From the NCBI GenBank assembly GCA_021108035.1, contig JAIORQ010000058.1, positions 1 through 64,000 of the forward strand: 64,000 nt of DNA, written 5' to 3'. This DNA is from Bacteroidales bacterium. Lineage in GTDB: Bacteria; Bacteroidota; Bacteroidia; Bacteroidales; JAADGE01. The notes under the pieces are model-generated. The model ran no database searches. It saw only the letters and a list, made by a program, of their open reading frames with translations, and was not told the DNA's origin. The position numbers and the translations under genes are program-made. Below, piece after piece: positions 1 through 9,104 of the stretch (position 1 is its first letter; each line of letters starts with the position of its first letter).

Positions 1-46
1 TCTTGTTTGCTTTTTTAAATAAAACTTTTATTCTTAATTGCATCAT
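1..46 (-). CDS. possible 5' end of a truncated gene leaving the window
   Basis: Reading leftwards from tandem ATG codons at 46 and 43, an open frame runs 15 codons to the window edge without a stop (begins MMQLRIKVLFKK). A TAnnTTTG element on the same strand lies about 55 bp upstream. Fifteen codons are too few to identify a product, and the frame could be open by chance. Confidence 0.25.
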   Translation of the reverse strand, partial: MMQLRIKVLFKKANK

Positions 47-101
47 AACATTTGTATTTACATAACTCAAATTTTTCTGTTACGTATATTTCTCTTTTAT
101 G

Positions 102-135
102 CAAAATTATTATTGTGTTACATTTTTTTGTCAAA
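102..135 (-). promoter_or_regulatory. predicted minus-strand promoter
   Basis: On the minus strand TAATTTTG (102-109) matches the Bacteroidota -7 consensus TAnnTTTG. A TTTG (132-135), the usual -33 element, lies 22 bp upstream. It would drive the gene leaving the left edge. Sequence match only. Confidence 0.35.
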
Positions 136-497
136 AATAATATTTTTCAATAAGTATTCCTAAGCAATTATAAATAAATCATTTCCTATATAAAGAAAGG
201 CTTTATAAAATGCTGATTATTAGTGTATTCGTGGTTGTTTAGCATGTTTTTTAAACAGGTCTTCAAAAATGATTTACTGTCTTCACAAACGAAGAATAAT
301 ACTTAAACATGCTGATTTTCAGATGATTTCAGCCTTTAGTATTTGCTTCAAATTGAATATATTCTTCGATATTGTAAATATTTATCTTCAACACACTTTC
401 GGCAAATCTCTGTAAACAATTAGTTATGTAGCAGTTACATGCTTTGGCATTTGTTTTGAAATATCATTTGCAAACAAACATTTAATAATTAAAAGTC
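136..497. other. AT-rich spacer, no gene seen
   Basis: No open frame of useful length on either strand, no terminator with a clear U-tract and no recognisable RNA. It presumably holds the promoter of the small gene at 498, but I see no convincing TAnnTTTG close to it. Confidence 0.4.
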
Positions 498-698
498 ATG
501 AAAAAATTAACAACAGAACAAGCAATCAATTTATTAAAAAAAGGGATAGAAGAAAATAACAAAGACGCAATAATCGACATACTTTCGTTTGATAATGATT
601 ATATGCCGAATTGGTTAGAGGTAAGCAATGAAGTTTTTGAAGAGTGGGATAAGTTGGTGGATGCAGCATTAGATATATTAGAACAATATAATAAGTAA
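498..698 (+). CDS. hypothetical protein, 66 aa
   Basis: I do not recognise this family. The protein is small, soluble and acidic (many Glu/Asp), with alternating hydrophobic residues suggesting two or three helices (residues 5-30 and 40-64). It has no signal peptide or membrane segment. The ATG at 498 follows an A-rich leader typical of Bacteroidota, which rarely use strong Shine-Dalgarno sites. It lies 68 bp before another small unknown gene on the same strand, so the two may be co-transcribed. A 60-codon frame on the opposite strand is treated as a shadow because this frame has the more natural composition and start. Confidence 0.55.
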   Translation: MKKLTTEQAINLLKKGIEENNKDAIIDILSFDNDYMPNWLEVSNEVFEEWDKLVDAALDILEQYNK

Positions 699-766
699 GT
701 TGATACATCTTTAAATGAAGTTGAGCTTACTTTCTTTATAAAAAGAACAAACTAAAACACAAAATA

Positions 767-1090
767 ATGAAAACTGACAGCGGAAATAATTCGATTATAC
801 CAAACTCTAAAAGATGCCTTTTCGGCAAAGAATATATTTTAATCAACGGTTTTAAAGTTGTTTACGGTTGGCACATCAGAAACTTTGGTTTCGTATATGT
901 GTTGAAAAAGAAAACAATTTGGGGTTGGCAAAGGGTTTCATTTACTTATGCCGGATTTCATAATGATTTCCAAAGCATTGTTGAATATTTGTTTTGGTAT
1001 AAAGATATCTTAGAGTCTCATGAAGAAAGCTGTGCAAAAGTAAATTCAGAACTCTTGACCTATCGAAATTTAAATTGTAGTGTTTTGTGA
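767..1090 (+). CDS. hypothetical protein, 107 aa
   Basis: I do not recognise this family. The protein is rich in aromatic residues (Trp and Tyr through residues 30-75) and has a basic patch near residues 47-56, which suggests a compact beta-rich fold. No signal peptide or transmembrane segment is evident. It sits on the same strand as the 66-residue gene just upstream and is followed by a hairpin at 1146-1186. Function unknown. Confidence 0.5.
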   Translation: MKTDSGNNSIIPNSKRCLFGKEYILINGFKVVYGWHIRNFGFVYVLKKKTIWGWQRVSFTYAGFHNDFQSIVEYLFWYKDILESHEESCAKVNSELLTYRNLNCSVL

Positions 1091-1145
1091 AGCATATTTT
1101 TTGTCCCTTTGGATTAATTGCGAAAGCAATTACCGCTATTTGTAA

Positions 1146-1186
1146 CACAGCAGATGTGTCAAATATATTTTGACAGCCTTGCTGTG
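1146..1186. repeat. compound hairpin
   Basis: An outer stem (CACAGCAG at 1146-1153 against TTGCTGTG at 1179-1186) encloses an inner palindrome (TGTCAAA at 1157-1163 against TTTGACA at 1169-1175). No U-tract follows, so it is not a standard terminator. It lies about 55 bp past the 107-residue gene and may be an mRNA 3' structure or part of the repeat-rich spacer. Confidence 0.45.
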
Positions 1187-1229
1187 ATATACTGCTACAT
1201 ATAAGATAGAGTTCAACAGGAATCTGTTA

Positions 1230-1389
1230 AGGAGCTGTAAACAAATAACCACTCATTTTATGCTTGTCCTTTTGCTTTTTATCTTCCTTGAAAAAGTCTT
1301 TTAATAGAACCACTATTGGCAGATTTTTCAACTCGTTAAAAAACAAAATAACTACGCCTAAAACAAGCGTTTATTTATTTACAGCTCCT
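1230..1389. repeat. 160-bp inverted-repeat element
   Basis: Its ends form a 19-bp inverted repeat with one mismatch (1230-1248 against 1371-1389; outer sequence AGGAGCTGTAAA). The right end abuts the regulatory boxes of the next operon. Part of the interior (accactcattttat) resembles a stretch near 63.5 kb. There is no coding capacity. It looks like a small non-autonomous element or a large mRNA hairpin. Confidence 0.5.
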
Positions 1390-1390
1390 A

Positions 1391-1461
1391 AGTAAAAATA
1401 CCTAATTCAATGATATAAGTAAAAACACTCTGTTTATGCATTATTGAAAGTGCTAATTTTG
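1391..1461 (+). promoter_or_regulatory. box-N22-TAnnTTTG promoter of the LruC/usher-like operon
   Basis: A -7 element TAATTTTG (1454-1461) is preceded, after exactly 22 bp, by the box AAGTAAAAACACTCT (1417-1431). A second related box (AGTAAAAATACCT, 1391-1403) lies 27 bp further upstream. The same box and spacing recur before four other genes in this window. The box occupies the place of the usual -33 TTTG, which suggests an activator-dependent promoter. The predicted start of transcription is about 20 bp before the ATG at 1490. Confidence 0.6.
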
Positions 1462-1489
1462 AGAAAAAGTTACTGATAATCTAATAATT

Positions 1490-3496
1490 ATGGAAATAAA
1501 AAATTTCATAAAATTAATCATCCCGATTTTTCTTATTTTGATTACCAATTCTTGTCAAAAAAAAGTTTACTTCGATGATGTAGATTCTGAAATTGATAAG
1601 TTAGTAATTGCACAAGATTTTGACTATAAGACAACTAAAAACATTTCTGTTAATATTACCGCAGTAAATTTCTATAATGATCCGATAATAGGTGCAGTTA
1701 TCGAAATTTATGATCAAGAATATTTTAATGAAGAAACAAATTTATTAAATGAAAATGCAACATTATTATTTAAAGGAATTACAAATAATAACGGAGTTTT
1801 CTCAGCAAGTTTTTCTATACCCGATAATATTGAAAACATATATGTTTGTCCTCAATATGTCGGACTTCCGAGTCAAATTAAACTACCGGCAATAAATAAT
1901 GAAATTAACTGTACAATTGGTAATAAATCATCAGGAAAAAGTGGATTTTTTTATTCTGAATCTTCAGATTACCAATTTATGGGAGCTTGGAACAGCTTGG
2001 GTGTACCTGATTATTTAGAACCGCAAAATGACACAATCAGCAGTGAATTTTTAGCAGATATTAATGCATCTTTACCTGAAAGAGTCCCTTTAACACAAAG
2101 TCATCCGGAATATCTCGCAGTAGGCAGTGAATGTAATACAAAACTTTATGAAGATGCAGATGTACGGATAACTTTTGTACATGAAGGAGCAGGTTGGAAA
2201 AACGTTCTTGCTTACTATACTTATGAAATAGGGAATGCACCTCAAAGTGTAGAAGACATTGAATATCTTACCGTTGTATTCCCGAATATTTCATATCCTA
2301 CAGCAGGGGGTCTTGTTTCAGGTAATAAAATTCATTTGGGGAGTTTTCCCGAAAATACTGAAATTGGTTGGTGCTTAATTGCACAAGGGTGGTGTAACTC
2401 TGATGTAACTGACGGAATTTATAAAGTATATTCAAATCCTGAATTAAACCCTGAAAATGATCCTGAACTTCAACAACATAATGTTTTATTATATGATGAC
2501 AGCAGAGATATTATGTTATTGGGTTTTGAAGATATTAAAAGAAGCTACTCATCTTGCGACAACGATTTTAATGATGCTGTGTTCTATGTTACAGTTGATC
2601 CGATTTCTGCAATAGAACCTCAACAATATAATAAAACTGCAAGTTACGAAGACAATGACGGAGACGGAGTATTAGATGAATATGATGATTATCCGGATAA
2701 TCCTGATCTTGCATTTAATAACTACTATAACGGAACATTGGTTTTTGAGGATCTTTGGCCGATTTCAGGAGATTATGATTTTAACGATTTGGTTTTGGAA
2801 TACAATATTAACCAAATTACTGATAATAACAATGATGTTGCAAAAATTGAATTCAGCCTTATAGTACAAGCTGTTGGTGCAAATTATTTTAACGGTTTTG
2901 GATTCGAGTTACCTGTCAGTTATACAAGTATTGAGTCAGTAACAGGCAGCAATTTAGGAGTGGGATATACATCAATGAATTCAAATGGAACAGAACAAGG
3001 CCAAACAAATGCCGTAATTATTGCTTTTGAAAATGCTTCTGATATTTTATCCTCAAGCGGTATGCTTGTTAATGTTCTTGAAGATTCTGAATATATTATT
3101 CCGGATACATTATTTATAACTGTAAACTTAATTGCTCCTGTTCCAACTAATGAATTAGGAACTCCACCGTATAATCCGTTTTTAATAAGTAACGGGCAAA
3201 GAGGAAATGAGATACATTTGCCTGATTATGAGCCTACTGATCTGGCAAATACATCATTATTCGGAACAGGTGATGATTTTACCCTTGAGAATGAAGGGAT
3301 ATATTATAAAACAAGTAACTATTTACCATGGGCTTTAAATATTAACGGAACTTTTAATTGGACATATGAAAATAAGAATATTATCAGTGCTTATTTAAAA
3401 TTTGCAAATTGGGCCGAAAGCTCCGGAGATTTATACCAAAATTGGTATGAAAATATTTCGAGTTACAGGGATGATTCTAAAATATATTATCCGTAA
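1490..3496 (+). CDS. LruC domain-containing lipoprotein
   Basis: The N-terminus is a lipoprotein signal with Cys22 in the context LITNSC, so export and lipidation are expected. Residues about 35-125 look like a beta-sandwich carboxypeptidase-regulatory-type domain. A DUF4114-like segment ends near residue 370 (GFEDIKRSY, NDFNDAVFYV). An Asp-rich DNDGDG calcium-loop motif follows at about 387-404. A DUF4842 domain (FEDLWPISGDYDFNDLVLEY, about 418-650) completes the LruC arrangement known from Bacteroidota and Leptospira surface proteins. The gene opens a row with a small secreted protein, a usher-like barrel and a PapD-like chaperone 28, 5 and 25 bp apart. I infer a surface or fibre-tip component; the biochemical role of LruC proteins is not established. 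Confidence 0.82.
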   Translation: MEIKNFIKLIIPIFLILITNSCQKKVYFDDVDSEIDKLVIAQDFDYKTTKNISVNITAVNFYNDPIIGAVIEIYDQEYFNEETNLLNENATLLFKGITNNNGVFSASFSIPDNIENIYVCPQYVGLPSQIKLPAINNEINCTIGNKSSGKSGFFYSESSDYQFMGAWNSLGVPDYLEPQNDTISSEFLADINASLPERVPLTQSHPEYLAVGSECNTKLYEDADVRITFVHEGAGWKNVLAYYTYEIGNAPQSVEDIEYLTVVFPNISYPTAGGLVSGNKIHLGSFPENTEIGWCLIAQGWCNSDVTDGIYKVYSNPELNPENDPELQQHNVLLYDDSRDIMLLGFEDIKRSYSSCDNDFNDAVFYVTVDPISAIEPQQYNKTASYEDNDGDGVLDEYDDYPDNPDLAFNNYYNGTLVFEDLWPISGDYDFNDLVLEYNINQITDNNNDVAKIEFSLIVQAVGANYFNGFGFELPVSYTSIESVTGSNLGVGYTSMNSNGTEQGQTNAVIIAFENASDILSSSGMLVNVLEDSEYIIPDTLFITVNLIAPVPTNELGTPPYNPFLISNGQRGNEIHLPDYEPTDLANTSLFGTGDDFTLENEGIYYKTSNYLPWALNINGTFNWTYENKNIISAYLKFANWAESSGDLYQNWYENISSYRDDSKIYYP

Positions 3497-3524
3497 AATA
3501 TTAACCTTTTTAAATAAATAAAAA

Positions 3525-4124
3525 ATGAAAACTAAAAACTTACTGTTAACTGCTGTATTTATGATGATTTTCTTAAACTTCATAAATGCTCAAGTAAACG
3601 AATCCGAAGTTATTACATTAACTTCTAATCTTAATACAACAATGTATTTAGATATGAGTTCTGCCGGTTATATGCCTGTTATTTTTGATTTTAATACACT
3701 GAATGATTATAAAAACGGGCTTGGAGGATACGATAATTGGGATTATTTCCATATGGCAAGTATAAATTCAACAGCAAATTGGAAATTTGGTGTTCGATCA
3801 GTATCTCCATTCTTACATTACAACGGAAATACCGAAATTCCGACAGATAATATCGGAATAAGTGTATTATGGCAAGGATTAAATACAATCATTAATAATG
3901 CTGATGAAATACCTCTCGGTATTATTCCTTCTGAAAAAATATTATTGGAATACGACGGTATCAATTCCAACTCCGGAGATTACTATACAAATAATTTTAT
4001 ACTTTTTTATGAAATGGGAACTCAATCAGGAGATATGAAACAAGAATCAATTTTTCTGCAAAACTTAAAGAAAGGTTCCTATACAATGGATATTCAATAT
4101 GTTGTTACTGAAATAATTGATTGA
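3525..4124 (+). CDS. secreted beta-sandwich protein, possible fibre subunit
   Basis: A signal peptide covers residues 1-22 (ending INAQ) and the mature part is about 177 residues of predicted beta structure. It ends with a strand of the type KGSYTMDIQYVVT, as seen at the end of Ig-like pilin or coat-type subunits. There are no cysteines or membrane segments, and I recognise no named family. Its place between an LruC lipoprotein and a usher-like barrel plus PapD-like chaperone suggests it is the exported or polymerising subunit; this is inference from context and fold guess only. The stop codon lies 5 bp before the ATG of the next gene. Confidence 0.6.
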   Translation: MKTKNLLLTAVFMMIFLNFINAQVNESEVITLTSNLNTTMYLDMSSAGYMPVIFDFNTLNDYKNGLGGYDNWDYFHMASINSTANWKFGVRSVSPFLHYNGNTEIPTDNIGISVLWQGLNTIINNADEIPLGIIPSEKILLEYDGINSNSGDYYTNNFILFYEMGTQSGDMKQESIFLQNLKKGSYTMDIQYVVTEIID

Positions 4125-4129
4125 GTTTT

Positions 4130-6898
4130 ATGAGATTCTTGGGTTGCATAGTGATATGTTTTGTGATGTTAACAATCTCATTTCCCCTTCTTGCTCAAGA
4201 AAGCAATATTGCGAAACAAATTGAATTTAATTTTATAAAAGCTCAAAAAGATCAAGATACTGATAAAGCATATTTTAACGTATTAAAAATTGAAAATAAA
4301 TCGAATAAAGAATTAAGTTTTGAACAAGAGATTATTATTCCGAAGGGTTGGAAAAGTTTGTCGTTTTTCCAAAAAAAGTTAACATTAAAACCCGGCACTT
4401 CAAAATCTGTCCCGGTCAGATTAATAGTTGATAAAAAAGCTGAAACAAATTTTGATTTTATAATAAGAGCAAATTTAATATTAAATAAAACAGACACACT
4501 ACATGCAAGCACAATAATTAATATTGAAGCAAAACATAATTGGAAATTTGAAATCAGTAACAATGATGTTTTCATTAATCCGGAAAACGAGCAAAACCCG
4601 GTAATATTAAAAATCAATAATAAAGGGAATGTTCCTGAAACAATTTATATTAAAATGCAAATAACAGATGAAATAAAAGTACTTGATAATTTGGAAAAGT
4701 TTCAGGTGTATTTAGAAGCCGGGAAAGATACTTGTATTAAATTGAGTATTGAACCGAAAAAGTTTTATAAAGACAAACAATTTTCAGGAAAAACATCAAA
4801 AATTATTGCCTGTAATGATTTTAATTCATTTGAAAAAGCATTCACTGTTTCAAAGTTAAGCAACACCTATGATTATCTGTCAGAAGAAAGTTCAAAACCC
4901 GGTAATCTTGTCGGTATTAAAACACATAATTTAAACGAACCGAATCTGTTGCAATATTCTGTATTCACAAGAGGTGAATATATTTTTAGTACATCAAAGT
5001 CATTAAAGTATGATTTTGTGCTAAACAATTTGTCTGAAGAAGGTAACTTTTTATCAAACAATAAACTCGCACTTTATTATTATTCAAATAATTTAAAGTT
5101 CGGAATCGGACCATCCGGTTCAGCATTGGGTAAAAACCTTAATATCAGTAACAGTATATTTTTAGATTATCATTATAAAATAAATAAACAGCAATTTCTG
5201 TATTTTTTTGCAAATCAAAGTATTATTAAGAATGAACAAAGTTTGGCCGCCGGTCATAAATTGTTAACAAAAAACTTTTCTTTAAACAGCAGCATTGCCG
5301 CAAATTCCGATAAAAGTGAAAGTAATAATACATTGAGCATGGTTTCGGTCTCACGCTTAAATATTAATAAATTTAATACAGTAAACTTTAAATTGAAACT
5401 CAACAGAGAAAATTTCTACAATGAACTAAATCCTTTAAAGTATGAATATATACATACATTAAACTATAAAGGCACAATATCAAAGAAAATATCGGTGGGT
5501 TTAATTAATGAATTCTATTTTCAAAAAGAAAGTATTCGTATTAACACAAGTCTCCGAAATGTATTATTTGCAAAATACAATCTAACCGGTAATACATCTC
5601 TTTTTGCTCAATATAATTATTTGAACAAAAAAAATGATGTAAATAATGTTTTTGAGATTATCGAAAACTCCGTAAAACTACAACTCTCAAAACCAATTTA
5701 TAAGGAAGTAAGACTTACAGCGGGATTATTATATACAACTTATTCAAAAAGTGAAAATTTTATGAAAAGTTCACATTCCTGTTTCGTTACATCAAATTAT
5801 TCAAAGACAAATATCAGATTTAAATCAACCTGGTTATTCGGATATAAAAATACTGATTTTGACAGCCTGCATATAAAAAATGAAACTCAAATGATGTTTA
5901 ATAATTCATTTTATCATCAATTAAATTCAAACAATGAATATTTTGTAGAGTTAAAATATTCAAACGGAATATACCCCAATGAGATTATTTATTTAGACAG
6001 ATATTCTAAACTGGATTTTACTGCTTCTTATAAACAGTATTTTTATAACAATCATCTTTTATTTGATATAGGAAGTAATTATCAATATACATCATATAAT
6101 AAATCACAAGGGATAAATATAATAACCGGTATTGGATTAAATTTAAGAAGAAATATTAATATAAAAATTGATTCAAAGTTTCAAAGGGCCGTAAGCGGTG
6201 AATTCAGCATCGGTAAACTGGAAGCAACTTTCATTAAGGGCTTTGAATATTCAAATCAAAAAACCGGTAACTACAACTTAAATATTACGTTTTTTAAAGA
6301 TATTAACAGTAACGGAAAATTAGATGCAGATGAAAGCACAATTGACAACGTGAAAGTTAACCTGAAATATAAAAGCTCTGATAATAAGGGCGATACAATT
6401 AAAAAGTATAGTATGTATATTTCACTGTTATCTGATATTGAAGGAAGAGCAAGTTACAAAAAAATACCTCAAGGATTATATGAAATAGATTTTTTGCCGC
6501 TTAACGATTTGCAATCTTGGTTTAATTTTTTTGGAAATAACTCTACAATTGTTTTAAATGAAGATAAAGAAATGTTAATCCCGTTTGTGCAGGCTGCAAA
6601 AATAAAAGGTTCTCTTGAATTACAAAAAGACAGATTTTCTTCATTAGGCTTAATAGATGTCGGAAATATCAGAATAAAAGCTGTTGATGAAGACGGTAAA
6701 GAGTATTCAACATTAACCGACCATTTCGGCAGTTTTATTATTTATGTTCCGAATAATATAAGCTATATCGTATCAATTAATAATCTGTTCGGAAAAAAGA
6801 TAATTCTTAAAGAAAATGATATAAAAGTGAACTCAATTAACCAAAGTGCGTCAGTTAATTTCATATTAACAGAGAAAAAAAGGAAAATTAATTTTTAA
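4130..6898 (+). CDS. usher-like outer membrane beta-barrel protein
   Basis: ATG 4130 is chosen over an in-frame TTG at 4121 because the TTG overlaps the upstream stop and the ATG begins a clean 23-residue signal peptide (ending PLLAQ). After it come two Ig-like NEW3-type domains (about 24-130 and 135-245). Then about 420 residues of alternating short amphipathic strands rich in Asn, Tyr and Phe (about 265-690) look like an outer-membrane barrel. The C-terminus has an SdrD-B-type segment (KDINSNGKLDADES, about 723) and a carboxypeptidase-regulatory-like domain (about 845-915). A barrel flanked by small beta domains, directly before a PapD-like chaperone, resembles a fimbrial usher, but I see no diagnostic FimD motif. 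A barrel with another transport or anchoring role is possible. Confidence 0.65.
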   Translation: MRFLGCIVICFVMLTISFPLLAQESNIAKQIEFNFIKAQKDQDTDKAYFNVLKIENKSNKELSFEQEIIIPKGWKSLSFFQKKLTLKPGTSKSVPVRLIVDKKAETNFDFIIRANLILNKTDTLHASTIINIEAKHNWKFEISNNDVFINPENEQNPVILKINNKGNVPETIYIKMQITDEIKVLDNLEKFQVYLEAGKDTCIKLSIEPKKFYKDKQFSGKTSKIIACNDFNSFEKAFTVSKLSNTYDYLSEESSKPGNLVGIKTHNLNEPNLLQYSVFTRGEYIFSTSKSLKYDFVLNNLSEEGNFLSNNKLALYYYSNNLKFGIGPSGSALGKNLNISNSIFLDYHYKINKQQFLYFFANQSIIKNEQSLAAGHKLLTKNFSLNSSIAANSDKSESNNTLSMVSVSRLNINKFNTVNFKLKLNRENFYNELNPLKYEYIHTLNYKGTISKKISVGLINEFYFQKESIRINTSLRNVLFAKYNLTGNTSLFAQYNYLNKKNDVNNVFEIIENSVKLQLSKPIYKEVRLTAGLLYTTYSKSENFMKSSHSCFVTSNYSKTNIRFKSTWLFGYKNTDFDSLHIKNETQMMFNNSFYHQLNSNNEYFVELKYSNGIYPNEIIYLDRYSKLDFTASYKQYFYNNHLLFDIGSNYQYTSYNKSQGINIITGIGLNLRRNINIKIDSKFQRAVSGEFSIGKLEATFIKGFEYSNQKTGNYNLNITFFKDINSNGKLDADESTIDNVKVNLKYKSSDNKGDTIKKYSMYISLLSDIEGRASYKKIPQGLYEIDFLPLNDLQSWFNFFGNNSTIVLNEDKEMLIPFVQAAKIKGSLELQKDRFSSLGLIDVGNIRIKAVDEDGKEYSTLTDHFGSFIIYVPNNISYIVSINNLFGKKIILKENDIKVNSINQSASVNFILTEKKRKINF

Positions 6899-6923
6899 AT
6901 TATTTATATAAAATTTTAGACAC

Positions 6924-7721
6924 ATGAAAAAAATTGTATTTATTTTAGTCTGTTTTGCATTCTGTCTTTCCTCAACTTTTGCTCAAAAATTTGAGATAGC
7001 ACCTACAAGAATGGATTATAATTTAGAGCCCGGACAAAGCGGGAGAATGATACTGCACGTTACCAACCAATCAGATAAAAAAAGAAGTTATATAACAATT
7101 CTTAATGATTGGAACATTACCGAAAACGGTAAAATTGATTATTCAGAACCGAATACTACGGAAAGATCTTGTGCAGATTGGATTACAATTACGCCGGCTT
7201 TTTTTGAGCTTGCTCCGAATGAGCAAAAAAAAATTAGTGTATTAATGAAAGTTCCTGAAAACGAAAATGCAAAATCAACAAAATGGGCAATGCTTTTTGT
7301 ACAAGAAGCAATTGAGAAAAATGAGACTATAGGAGGCGATAAGAATACAAGTGCAGGTATTACTGTTAATCCGAGTATCGGTGTGTATGTATTTCAATCA
7401 CCCGATTCGTATAATAATACAAGTGCAGTTATTAAGAATTTAAGAAAATCTGATAATGAAAATACACTAATTGTAGATGTTACTAATACCGGAGATAAAA
7501 TTATTCAGGGAAAAGTTTATTTAATAATTTCAGACTTGCAAAAAGCAGAGGAAGATCAGTTAGAACCCAAAGAATTTACAATTCTTCCCGGTGTTTCCAG
7601 AACTTTGAGTTTGGACTTACCTGAAAATATGGAAAAAGGAGCTTACTCAATCGCAAGTGTGTTAGATTATTCTGAAGACAAAGATTTAGAAGGGGCGGTA
7701 CTGGAATATGAAGTGAAGTAG
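6924..7721 (+). CDS. PapD-like periplasmic chaperone
   Basis: A signal peptide ends at about residue 20 (STFAQ). The mature 245 residues form two Ig-like domains. The first (about 22-145) has the PapD/COG1470-like opening 'FEIAPTRMDYNLEPGQSGRMIL', quoted here in outline, and a phrase near APNEQKKISVLMKVPE that matches the strand layout of pilus chaperones. The second domain spans about 155-265. The chaperone would cap subunits in the periplasm and deliver them to the barrel encoded just upstream. The gene starts 25 bp after the usher-like gene, consistent with one operon. The assignment rests on fold pattern and neighbourhood; signature Arg/Lys anchoring residues were not verified by alignment. 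Confidence 0.68.
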   Translation: MKKIVFILVCFAFCLSSTFAQKFEIAPTRMDYNLEPGQSGRMILHVTNQSDKKRSYITILNDWNITENGKIDYSEPNTTERSCADWITITPAFFELAPNEQKKISVLMKVPENENAKSTKWAMLFVQEAIEKNETIGGDKNTSAGITVNPSIGVYVFQSPDSYNNTSAVIKNLRKSDNENTLIVDVTNTGDKIIQGKVYLIISDLQKAEEDQLEPKEFTILPGVSRTLSLDLPENMEKGAYSIASVLDYSEDKDLEGAVLEYEVK

Positions 7722-7767
7722 AATTAATACCAATTTTATAATTCAAATCAACTTTAAAAACAATCAT

Positions 7768-7787
7768 AAAATTTAGGAAACATGAAA
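7768..7787 (+). pseudogene. vestigial gene start in the 7722-7952 spacer
   Basis: A 25-bp sequence around the ATG at 6924 (6910-6934) is repeated exactly around the ATG at 7953 (7939-7963). A degenerate third copy at 7768-7787 carries an ATG that opens only four codons. The rest of the spacer has no frame and no clear terminator. This looks like the trace of duplicated or deleted gene starts. Confidence 0.35.
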
Positions 7788-7952
7788 CACCCATGAGAAC
7801 CAAATTTCACACTAAGTAGCATGACTAACAAACAATGTTAATTACTTGCACATAGTTATAAGGTGTTCCTATGTGCAGAGCAAAACAAATATAACAAACA
7901 GCGATAAGCATTCATCTTGCACAATATTCATTAATTGCAAAATTTTAGACAC

Positions 7953-9104
7953 ATGAAAAAAATATATCTATTATTTATAATTATTTTAAGCTGTTTCACT
8001 ATCAAATCACAATATCATACAGATACAGTGTTTTATGACCAAACAGAAAATCCCAAGTTTATTTATACTTCTGTTTTAGAAAACGGACAAACGATCAGAC
8101 ACGGTAAATTCGAGTATTTTTACCCTGAAGGGAAAATATTACATCAAAGCGGGTATTATTATATGAACGAACCCGACAGTACATGGTTTATTTATAACAG
8201 ATTAGCAATATTAACCCAAATTGTAAATTACAATAAAGGGATAAAAAACGGGCAGTTCGGAATTTATTATCAAACCGGAGAAATAAAACAAGAAGGATCA
8301 TATTTTGACGGGAAATTAAATTCTGAACTTATAAATTACAGTAAAGACGGAAATATTATTGAATTAACTAATTATGAGTTTGGTGTATTAGACGGAAAAG
8401 CAAGAGCTTATTATGAAAACGGGAATTTGCGTTTTATCAGAGAATATTCTGAAGGTAAAGTTTTCGGTAAGTATGAATTATACTATGAATCAGGTTCACC
8501 TAAAATATTGGCTCAAAAAAATGATGAAAAATATTTCGGAAAATATGAAGAATTCTACGAAAACGAGGTATTAAAGAAAAGTATGACATATAAAGATAAT
8601 GAAATTATCGGTGAATATATGTCATATTATAAATCAGGAAATCTTCAAACAACATGCAAATATAAAAACGGTAATATTCAAGGATATTTTAAAGAATATT
8701 ACGATAACAAACAATTGAAAGAAATTAGTTTTTATAAAAACGGAAAAAAAGAAAAAGCATCTAAACTTTATTATTCGGACGGAACATGTTATATTGAAGG
8801 ACAATTTAAAGACGGAAAATTTAACAAAACATGGAAAGTATATTTCCCGAACGGCAAAATAAAACAAACAGGTAAATATAAAAAATCAAATTCAGAAGGT
8901 AAATGGACATTTTATTATCAAAACGGAAAGACAGAAAAGAACGGCAAGTATAAGAATGATAACAAGATTGGTTTATGGTCATTTTACTATGAAGACGGAA
9001 CTTTACAAGCAAAAGTATTTTTTAATGAAAACAGTAATTCAGATGTTTTGGAGTACTATTCTCAAACGAATGAAAAATTAGACCCGGATCAATTTAATCC
9101 TTAA
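7953..9104 (+). CDS. secreted MORN-variant (YwqK-like) repeat protein
   Basis: The ATG at 7953 is preferred over an in-frame TTG at 7935 because it begins the signal peptide (MKKIYLLFIIILSCFTIKSQ). The remaining 360 residues are at least ten tandem 20-25-residue repeats of the form G-x-W/Y-x-x-Y-Y-x-x-G-x-x-x-x-x-x-x-Y-x-x-G, the MORN repeat variant found in YwqK-family proteins. Such proteins in Bacteroidota are usually periplasmic or surface-associated. The YwqK 'antitoxin' label is historical and I see no toxin partner here. The gene shares its 25-bp start region with the chaperone gene. Its stop codon lies inside the left arm of a 23-bp inverted repeat. Confidence 0.8.
   Translation: MKKIYLLFIIILSCFTIKSQYHTDTVFYDQTENPKFIYTSVLENGQTIRHGKFEYFYPEGKILHQSGYYYMNEPDSTWFIYNRLAILTQIVNYNKGIKNGQFGIYYQTGEIKQEGSYFDGKLNSELINYSKDGNIIELTNYEFGVLDGKARAYYENGNLRFIREYSEGKVFGKYELYYESGSPKILAQKNDEKYFGKYEEFYENEVLKKSMTYKDNEIIGEYMSYYKSGNLQTTCKYKNGNIQGYFKEYYDNKQLKEISFYKNGKKEKASKLYYSDGTCYIEGQFKDGKFNKTWKVYFPNGKIKQTGKYKKSNSEGKWTFYYQNGKTEKNGKYKNDNKIGLWSFYYEDGTLQAKVFFNENSNSDVLEYYSQTNEKLDPDQFNP

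Noticed and set aside
942-1148. Minus-strand 68-codon frame overlapping the 107-residue gene
   Set aside because: It overlaps a more plausible gene, has mixed composition and no promoter on that strand.
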